From contig OU342630.1 of the NCBI GenBank assembly GCA_910589415.1, positions 93,988,186 through 94,052,185 on the forward strand: a DNA stretch of 64,000 nt. Reading direction: 5' to 3'. Source of the stretch: Malachius bipustulatus (Eukaryota; Arthropoda; Insecta; Coleoptera; Melyridae). The notes below the pieces were generated by a model that did not search any database, was not told the origin of the DNA, and was given only the letters and a program-made list of their open reading frames with translations. Positions 55,902 to 64,000 of the stretch are shown piece by piece. The position numbers and the translations under genes were made by a program. The first letter of the stretch is position 1. The number at the start of each line of letters is the position of its first letter.

Positions 55902-58900
55902 ATGTTCTTACAACACGCATTAAAACCGTTTAATTATAATATGTCCAGCTCCCTTATAAGAAACATGGCTAGTGCTACAGGATCGAAATTAGGTGGAAAA
56001 ATTGCAATTGTAACAGCATCAACAGATGGGTAAGGTCAATGATATAATACAAGTAATTATTTAGGGTGTATTTGTATCACGCGGAACCCATCTTATCAAG
56101 TAATGTGTGCTTGCCTGTACAACCCCAACATTTTTGCATATTTTGTCCTCAACTCAACTTTGACATTGGTAGTAAACGGAAAATTCAATTACCTACCTAC
56201 CTTGAAATTCCTATTGGCTCATCTGTTATTATATGAAACCTCATAAGAGGCGCTTTTTCTTGTTGCAGCAGTTTCAATTACATTTCAAAACTGTTTAAAG
56301 CATTGATTTTATGACTGAGGGAGGACCCAGATTTGACAAAAAATTTAGACACACTCGAACGTCAAAGAAGAGTAGCTGATGATGACCTGAGTCTGTTTTA
56401 CAGATATTTTTATGGAAAGTGTTCAAGGGACGTGGCTCGCTTGATTCCACCAAGATCAAGACCGGGCAGAAATCCACGCCGAGCCGCAGACGCTCATCCG
56501 TATCAGGTTCAGCTCGTTACACCTCGTACCACCCTATTTCAGACTTCTTTTATGTATAGAACCGCATCACTTTGGAATACATTCCAAAGGGCGTGTTTCC
56601 CGAAAGTATACAACCTGCAGCGATTCAAGGCCCACGTGAATTGACCTCTCCGCTCATGCACCGCTCCCAGAGCGTCATAGGGATCTCCCTGCAGTGCATG
56701 TGCATTTTCAATTAAAAAAAAATGATCAGAAAAGTGAACTATTTTAAAATGTTGAAACTGACATTTATTACGTCTAAACCTCTTGACACAAAACATACAA
56801 CATGTTCAAACATTTAAACAAAATTCTCACTAAAAATAATCATCACATATTTATTATTATCGACATGCTAATAGAAATGTTGTAATTAAAAAAATTAAGT
56901 ACAGAAGTTTTATGTATTAGGTACAGTGATGTATGTATTAGGTAAAGATTCTGGTTCTCTAGTTCCCAACATCACACTAATACCATTCCCTCTCTGAATT
57001 GCTATCGATAGTCGTTGTTTGAACCAAATGCCTTCACTCATGTTGCCGGTAATTGATGTTCCAACATTTTAACATGGATATCATGCCGATTTATGCATTT
57101 TAGGACTCATGTTCTGATCTGCTAGCTTTAGATAAAGCTGGCAGAACGTGTCGTTTTTCTTAGAAAAAGTGGAGAGCAATAAATTTTTTATTAGCGTCTA
57201 ATTGTGGTTTTATAACATTTGTGTTCTGCTGACCCTGCTCTTCCAACTTTAGGGACATCTAGGCCAGGGAGGGATTCTGAACCTGCGGTCCTTCCCTCCT
57301 GGGGTATATCTGTGTCGTGCTCCGCTATCAATTTTGTTGTGTGGTTTTTGGACATTTGCCTATCCACCATCTGGGAACGCCCGGTTTTAAAGAAAATGTA
57401 TAGGGATCTTAGTTGTCTTAAGAAATACGAAGTCAGTTAAATGGGGGCAAAGTTGCATATTTTTGTGCTGATTAGTAATCTGAAAAAATCTGAGCTGTCA
57501 TTATAAATAATTGTCAAAATATTGGAAAAATATGAAATTCGCAATTTTTTGTTTTTATTTAATGACCAATCAAGCTAGCCATTTTTAACCGAAACATTAT
57601 TAGGACCCTTTTCAACAAGGAATCCAAAAATAATTTTGCAATCGCTCTAGCTCTCTAGATGGGCGGAAGCATCGATATTCAACTTTCGATTTTCTTATGG
57701 GTGCCATATTGGATTTTTCCCTTTTTGAACGCAATTTACTTTCCTGATTACCAAGACACATAACAAGTTGTGTTATAATATTTTGGAAAAATCCAATATA
57801 TGGCATCCATAAGAAAAAAAGCTAACTATTGATTTTTTGCCATCTTAAAGTGTTGTTAAATCATCTTAAAAAATAATTTAAATATTGTCTAAGGCTAGAA
57901 CGATTTGAAAATTTTTTTTGGATTCCTTGCGCTTATTGAAAGGTGTCCTAATAATCAGCTATAAAGTTAACATCACCTTGCCATTTCCAGTTATTTCATA
58001 CTTGGGTTAAATAAAACTATATAGAAGATTGTTTTCTGGATTTCCCGATCATAATCTCTGCTTTTCTCTTTCCAGAATTGGATATTCAATAGCCCGTCGA
58101 CTTGCACAGGATGGAGCGAAAGTAATTATAAGCAGCAGAAAACAAAAGAATGTGGATTCTGCAGTAAATAAATTGAAAGCTGAGAAGTTAGATGTTACTG
58201 GGCTGGTTTGTCATGTGGCAAATTCAGAAGACCGAAAAAAACTATTTACAGAAGTGTGTTACAAATTTTAGGGTCTTATTGTTGTTCTAAAGTATCCTAA
58301 TTTCAATATTTGAACTTTTAGGCTACCAAGTTGGGTGGGCTAGATATTCTAGTGTCAAATGCAGGGACCAACCCGACAATGGGCTATGTTTTAGATGTAA
58401 GTACTGTTATTGGTAATGATATGCCCCCCCCCTTTTTTGTTTCTTAAATAACTTTTCTTGAAGTTACATAAAAAGTTGATTAACTTTCCCTCGTTAAGCG
58501 AAAATAATTTTGTACTTCATTCAAATTTTCAATTATTGTACTATATCAAACTTTTCGGATTGATTATTTATTGATTGCAGTAATAAACTCTATGGAACGA
58601 TATTTTGCACAACTAACCATAGTATCTGGTTGCTGCCTGTATTGTGTCTGTCCATTTTAAAATATGTGTATTTTTACAGTGCGAAGAAAGTTCTTGGGAC
58701 AAAATATTTGAAGTCAATGTTAAGGCTTCATACTTGTTGGCAAAAGAAGCCCTTCCTCTTTTACGTAAAAGTCCAGCAGGCAGAATTGTGTTTGTATCAT
58801 CTATATCTGGCTTACAACCTTTCGAAGTAAGTGTTTCTCTTCGTCATCTATATACCTATATTAAGCTCAGTGAAGTTGTCACCACTAAGTGCAAATTTTT

Positions 58901-61545
58901 ATAAAATTCAAACTCTCAGTGGTAATAATCTAGAAATTAGATGGGTAGGAGGGGTAGGTGGGTAGGAGGGTAGGTGGGTGGATAGGTGGGTACCTACCCA
59001 CTCACCTGCCCGATAAGAAATAGCAACACAATGTTTGCCGGGTCAGCTAGTGTTATAAAAATATTTATCTAAGTGATATTTTTTGCTCGTCTGCTTTAAA
59101 AGTTTTTGAAATATTAAATGGACACATCTTATAAGGACTTATGTAAATCTACAAGAAATAATATAAATATATTGATAAAATACGAAATCAACTTGATTTT
59201 CAGCAACGGCTGAAGTATTCTAAATTTTGTTTCATTCTTAACACGTTGACTGCCAGCCTGGTCTATAAGACCGAGGATCCTATATCGCACCACGCCATCA
59301 TGGTCTATGAGACCGATGTCGTAGTAAGTCGCTCGCGCCGTCTCGGTCTATAAGACCGTGTCACAAAGTTGATCCCACAGCGCCACGAACGTGTTTTCTT
59401 ACGGACCTGCTCATGCGTTTAGACCAAGTCGGCCACAGGGAACGTTTGGCACGTCCAGTTGCAAGTTTTCATTTTTACATCATTTGCATGGTGCTTTTGA
59501 GGGTGAAAACTATACATAGACCGCCAACTCGGTCTATAAGACCGAGTCATTTTTTTATGTTTCATTACGCCATTTTTGAAAATTTTTGAAAAATTGACTT
59601 TTATTTCAACCAATATCATAGAGTTCTATCAATGGCACCAAATGGCCCCAGGGGAAAATTTTACTCAAAACACCTTGGCGCCATGGGAAATATAGGCAAA
59701 AACACCATGGCAGTCAACGTGTTAATAAGCATAAAATTGTGTACATTCTTTGTAATTGAACCGAACCTGCATGTAGTGAGCAATGTAATAAGTTATAACC
59801 CTGCATATTAATAAGACTCATTTTACATTATTATGTGTTACTTTGGGTGGCTATTGAAAGGACCTTTCAAATGCCAGCATTGATTTAGCATCTATGTATT
59901 TTTTTATATTAAATAGCCGAAGTATACTCAAGAATCACAACAACACACCGTAGGTAGGTAGGTCTTAATGAGTATAAAGACAATTAATAGCCTGTCGAAT
60001 TGGAGTCGGGTTTTAACCCATCGTCCTGACAGTTGTCAAGTCTGGAGCGCCCCAGAACCCAAATAACGTTCTATGTATTTTTAGCTACCATAAGAAGGGC
60101 TGACATACACTACTTATCAGGTTATTCCTGTCATAAAGTGTTTGGCAACATTACCTCAGTGTTTCTAAATTTTTGTTGCCAAAATTCTACTTCATTATTT
60201 TAAAATCTAATTTTTTAAATCATTCATTCATTCATTTATTTAAATTATCGTGTCTCGACATCAGATGGCCATTGAGACATTAACAGTACACTTACAATAT
60301 TATAATATTATACAAGAAGAGGAAGATTTGCATTTGCATTTACATTAGTTCTATTAAAATCTGTATCATAAAGAATAATTGAAGCTGGCATTGATTCTTG
60401 GATCCATTTCTTATATTTCATGGTAGAGGTCTATGGGTGGAGTGCTAGAACGCTAATTAAAGATTTGTCAGATAATTATTGATTTTAAATTGCAAATTTT
60501 GAAAATAGGGTGAATATTTTTAATGATATTTAATTTTTTATCAGTAATTAACTCTTCTAAAAGGGAGCAGAGTTTATTTCCAGCAATATCAGACCAACAT
60601 TTTGATAATACAGGGCATGTTAAAATCAGTAATTAACTGGCAGATCTGTAATTAACGTTCTAGCACTCCACCGTATGTCGTGCAGGTATTCAATGAGACG
60701 TGGTATCTGGCTGGGGGAACTGAGGATTTCCCGTATGCACTCTGATAGGCATTTATTTTGCCGGCTTATCTCGTAGTGAGGGCAGTCTATAATTATGTGT
60801 TTAACGGTAAGGGGGTGGAGACATTTTCGACATACAGGTGGGTCCTCGGTAGCCATCAGGTGTTTGTGTGTTATCCGGGTGTGGCCAATTCGCAGTCTTC
60901 TGATGACAATTTTTTCTCTTCTGCTCATAGAAGGTAGTTCAGCTGGTTTTACTGAGGGATGGATTTCCTGCAGCTTGGAGGGGATTGTATTCCAGTGGAT
61001 TTGCCAAGAGATTCTCGTGGAGCGTTTAAAGTGGGCTTTGAGATTGGTGTGGATTTGAACTCTTTCAGGAGTTGCGTTTGATGATGTGGTTTGTTTGGCC
61101 TTGCGTTTGATGATGTGGTTTGTTTGGCTTCCTGGTCGGCTTTCTCGTTTCCAGGTATGCCGACATGTGATGGAGTCCAAATTATAGTAATGGCTACTCC
61201 AAGGGAGGCAAGTTTATTGGAAGAGTCGTGGATGGCTGATACTAGGGGATGGTCTGTATAAATGTTGTTAATAGGCTGGATTTTTTAAATCAATTGTGGG
61301 AGCTTCTTGAATATGCCAAAAAATTGAAGTACATATAACCTTTACCAAAAAATTCTATTTTTTGTAATTAATAAGGTATAAAATTTAACTAAGTAAGAAA
61401 TTATTTTCAGCTACTGGGTGCTTATTCTGTCAGCAAAACTACCCTGTTGGGTTTAACAAAAGCTGCGGCACAACAGCTTGCTGGTGAAAATATCACTGTC
61501 AACTGTGTCGCTCCAGGTATAATCGAAACCAAATTTGCATCAGCT
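55902..61545 (+). CDS. DHRS4: DHRS4-like short-chain dehydrogenase/reductase (partial, C-terminus not in window)
   Basis: Five coding exons with GT-AG junctions and consistent phase: 55902-56029, 58076-58253, 58322-58396, 58680-58826 and 61411-61545 (221 codons). The NADP(H) loop reads TASTDGIG (residues 38-45), the unusual DHRS4 form of TGxxxGIG. SSRKQ follows, suited to NADPH. Then come SNAG (114-117), catalytic Asn140, Ser168, and Tyr181-x3-Lys185. The family reduces carbonyls such as retinal and often localises to peroxisomes or mitochondria. Alternative Met codons at residues 14 and 22 leave the exact start open. About 50 C-terminal residues, including any peroxisomal tripeptide, are missing and presumably lie beyond 64000. 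Introns carry several transposon pieces. Confidence 0.88.
56300..56721 (+). pseudogene. non-LTR retrotransposon 3' fragment in DHRS4-like intron 1
   Basis: The frame 56333-56644 reads [14 protein letters not shown], then [18 protein letters not shown] and [12 protein letters not shown], ending RFKAHVN. This is the well-known C-terminus of a jockey/RTE-like ORF2. It is followed by a short untranslated tail and an A-run at 56712-56721. 5'-truncated, same strand as the host gene. Confidence 0.75.
57599..57955. mobile_element. small foldback MITE in DHRS4-like intron 1
   Basis: 357 bp with inverted ends ATTAGGACCC...GGTGTCCTAAT and matching inner blocks (AAGGAATCCAAAAA / TTTTTTGGATTCCTT; GCTCTAGC / GCTAGAAC). 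Confidence 0.65.
58935..59012 (+). repeat. G-rich GGTAGGTGGGTAGG minisatellite
   Basis: Repeats of GGGTAGG(A/T)GGGTAGG end in the inverse TACCTACCCAC, in DHRS4-like intron 4. Runs of G3 could form quadruplexes. Confidence 0.6.
59242..59721. mobile_element. piggyBac-like MITE
   Basis: 480 bp with perfect 14-bp inverted ends CACGTTGACTGCCA / TGGCAGTCAACGTG, flanked by TTAA (59238-59241 and 59722-59725), the piggyBac target. The inside has four copies of a palindrome around GGTCTATAAGACC (near 59260, 59300, 59343 and 59530). No transposase. Confidence 0.85.
60425..60530 (+). pseudogene. second, opposite copy of a non-LTR 3' end
   Basis: GTGGAGTGCTAGAACG at 60438 matches the inverse at 60657-60672, the 3' coding end of the neighbouring minus-strand element. 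This shows two copies facing each other in DHRS4-like intron 4. Confidence 0.5.
60600..61285 (-). pseudogene. I/jockey-type non-LTR fragment with RNase H
   Basis: The minus strand reads [17 protein letters not shown] (the RNase H catalytic His loop), then [35 protein letters not shown] (the terminal Cys/His cluster) and finally [15 protein letters not shown] before the stop at 60626-60628. These are the RNase H and C-terminal parts of an I-group element. A short internal duplication (TTGCGTTTGATGATGTGGTT, twice near 61070-61115) disrupts the linker. 5'-truncated, antisense to the DHRS4-like gene. Confidence 0.8.
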
Positions 61546-61696
61546 GTAAGTGTTTGTTTTATTTTTATGTTAAATTTCACAATCATGAAATAATTAGCAA
61601 GTTGATGAAATTAAAGGGTATCATGAATTTTTGGGAGTCATTTTAAATTTCTGATAAGTTTATAGAATAATAATTTCACAAATATTAATATAAGTA

Positions 61697-62237
61697 CAGG
61701 CTGTTCTATAAGCTTTATGACAAACTTTGACAGATAATAAGTCACTTAATTTCAAACATGTTATTTCTAATAAACATGTGTCCGATTCGCTTTTGTTTTT
61801 TGAATTATAAACAAGTGAAAATCGCAATTTTTAATTTTGAAAGCAGTGTACGTCGGAAACGACACAAGATATCGGAAAACGGCTTACATGTCCCTATTTT
61901 AACTGATAATTTCCATTACCCTGTATTAAAATTTAAACCACAAAGTAGGATACCATAATATGAGAAGTTAATATAGGGACATGTAATGTAATAGAATGTA
62001 AATTAAATTAAAAAATTGACCTGTTTTTCTATTTTCCAAAATCAGTATTACTTTCCTTTTTAAGGAATTTATTCCATACTTATGACGTACACTGTATTCT
62101 TTTAAACGCTTGTCACATGTACACTACAGTGAATCGGACAAATACTTATGTGTAATAATAATACTTAAAAATATATGTGTAAAATCAAGCAACATCATTA
62201 TCTGTCAAAGTTTGTCATAGAGCTTGTATGTACATGA
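61697..62237. mobile_element. MITE family A copy in DHRS4-like intron 5 / downstream
   Basis: Inverted arms around TATGACAAACTTTGACAGAT (61717 and, inverted, about 62201-62220), with the family core AAAATCGCAATTTTTAATTT and AAGATATCGGAAAACGG. No coding capacity. Confidence 0.7.
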
Positions 62238-62342
62238 AGATACCGGACATATGGTATTTTGGTTAGAGTTAAAATTTATTTTCATCATATAAAAGCAATA
62301 TTTGAGCGTTATTGTAATAATTTGTTTGTTGCTCTTGCAATA

Positions 62343-63330
62343 CAGGGTGCACCATGTATCCTTCTCTATATTGCTATCTCTTAACGCTAACATATAAAGG
62401 GTCGGTTAAACAAGTCCAAAGAAGCGCAATTTTGTGGCCATCTCGAATCAGTCGAGCCATACAAAATATCTGTGACCGTTCCTGAAATATCCTGAAAAAA
62501 CTGAAAAATCGAGATTTCTTATTTTTGTCATATCTTTCTTATTATTAAAAAATAATAAATAATTTTTCGTAGACTTACATAAGCCGTTAAGATCTATCCA
62601 TCTGTCATTACAAAAATGTTCAAGGCCGACTAGAACCAAAAGTTTTCATAGTCAACTTTCGTTTTTCTTATGGCCACCATATTGTTTTTTTATGCCGTTC
62701 GATATGAAAAAAATCATAAAAACTAAAAATTGTTAAACTTAAAAAAATAAATTAAAAAATTTTTTATTCTTCTTTTTTCTTTACAAAAAAGTCAACTTTT
62801 AAGACCGAATTTCATAGATAAACTAAAAAACCATATGGCAAGCACTATTTCGGCGAATTTTACAAAAATGTTGACGTTTTTCGACGATTTTTTTTTGTTT
62901 TTCTTTGAAAAAAGAATAAAAATTTAAAAAAATTTTTTTTTAAGTTTATTAATTTTTGGTTTCCATTATTTTTTTCATATCGAACGGCATAAAAAATAAT
63001 ATGGCGGCCATAAGAAAAACGAAAGTTGACTGTGAAAACTTTTGGTTCTAGTCGGCCTTGAACATTTTTGTAATGACAGATGGATAGATCTTAACGGCTT
63101 ATGTAAGTCTACGAAAAATTATTTATTATTTTTTAATAATAAGAAAGATATGACAAAAATAAGAAATCTCGATTTTTCAGTTTTTTTAGGATATTTCAGG
63201 AGCAGTCACAGATATCTTGCATGTCTTGACGGATTCGACATGGCCACAATACTGCGCATCTTTTCTCTAATTTAACCGACCCTGTATCACTTAGTGTTCA
63301 GGAGATAGCAATATAGAGAAGTGCACCCTG
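62343..63330. mobile_element. foldback MITE family E, complete copy
   Basis: 988 bp between TA (62341-62342 and 63331-63332). Ends CAGGGTGCACC / GGTGCACCCTG (left followed by ATGTATCC; right preceded by AGAGAA). Arms of about 450 bp include CTTACATAAGCCGTTAAGAT and ATATGAAAAAAAT blocks, so nearly the whole element folds back. Short antiparallel ORFs in the two arms are mirror images, not genes. Confidence 0.85.
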
Positions 63331-64000
63331 TATACATTTTTTTAAACCTAAATTAATTTTTTTCATGTAACACTGTTGCTCTTGAGATGTGTTCCAACTT
63401 TAAATTGACAAAAAATGTACCATCTTTTAATGTTGGTGCATAAAGTTTTAAAAGCTCTGTAATGAGAATAATAACTATTCTCATCTCCATTTACCTTTTA
63501 CACTCATTATATCAATTATCATCCTCTAGATCTTGTCATCATAAACGTGTTTAGGATAAGTATAGTTTTTCCAGCGAGTGTTGTCTTTTGTGGTAACCAA
63601 GGATACATCATAATCTTTATACAGGATGTCCCAAAACTCAATGTCATCCCTTGAAGGGCTGGTAGGCCAAGTCATGACTGACCAGAATATCATAAGATGA
63701 TCTCAGTAAAAAATTGTTTATTTTCGAGATAATGGGACTTTTATGAATTTTGTGAAAATCGATACCTTAAGGTGGATTCACATCAATACAAATTTTCGTT
63801 GTGCGTTGTTTTTGACACAAATTTGCTCGTGTGCGGCGGAATATTCATATATGTGGACTGTGCGCCGCAAATAAATCCACGCAAACATTTTTGCAACGAA
63901 CGACGCACACGATCCGATGAGCTGTCGGTTTTCAACCAACTTCAAAGGGATTTGCTCCGCACAGTTATATTAATGTGGACGTGAATCAGTGCTTGTGTAA
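63331..64000. other. end of window, no gene recognised
   Basis: AT-rich with a 'TACAGGATGTCCCAAAACT' MITE end near 63620. The missing DHRS4-like C-terminal exon is not seen here. Confidence 0.4.

Noticed and set aside
57219..57440. 73-aa ORF in DHRS4-like intron 1
   Set aside because: No recognisable domain and inside a repeat-rich intron; treated as chance.
62448..63275. Mirror ORFs MVLVGLEHFCNDRWIDL in both arms of the MITE
   Set aside because: They are inverted copies within a foldback element, with no coding support.
1..64000. tRNA genes or SINE A/B boxes
   Set aside because: A scan by eye for a B box (GGTTCGANNCC) next to an acceptor-stem pattern found none.

Overview
The window is AT-rich animal DNA, most likely from an insect. 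The evidence is spliced genes with GT-AG introns, tRNA-Lys-primed Ty3/gypsy and jockey/CR1-like retroelements, very many TA-flanked 'CAGGGTG...' MITEs, and frequent TAGGTAGGTA tracts. An aphid-like hemipteran or a beetle is my best guess, but the sequence does not fix the order. No tRNA, rRNA, CRISPR or bacterial-type operon was seen.

Host genes are few. A GDAP1-like gene (GST fold plus C-terminal membrane anchor) lies on the minus strand at about 0.7-7.9 kb; its introns carry a Tc1/mariner-like transposon and MITEs. A DHRS4-like short-chain dehydrogenase lies on the plus strand from 55.9 kb; five exons are visible and the C-terminal exon is not. A possible 73-aa two-helix membrane protein sits at 53.8-54.0 kb on the minus strand. 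The interval 8.1-41.9 kb has no recognisable host gene and is layered with foldback MITEs, dispersed repeats and motif clusters.

Three regions stand out. (1) 15.78-19.21 kb holds eight near-identical ~433-bp repeats, four in each orientation. Each contains a complete type I hammerhead ribozyme (core CTGATGA / GAAA / GTC, three helices). This looks like a retrozyme-like or ribozyme-satellite array able to release 433-nt RNA monomers divergently. (2) 41.94-53.74 kb is a DNA transposon with a 23-bp perfect TIR and an 8-bp target duplication (GTATTTAT). It carries broken THAP-domain and SWIM-zinc-finger genes, and a fresh Ty3/gypsy element has inserted inside it. (3) That gypsy element (43,780-52,190) has two same-length LTRs with no difference found, an ATTT target duplication, intact gag and pol frames, and a clear -1 frameshift signal (GGGAAAC followed by a predicted pseudoknot). 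It is therefore recent.

Two pairs of inverted motif clusters bracket the central repeat region: ACGTC-rich ends at 14.58 and 39.76 kb, and GGTTCAGGATGG clusters at 19.3 and 36.9 kb. They may be ends of large, decayed or non-autonomous elements. All calls were made by eye from sequence; no database search was run.
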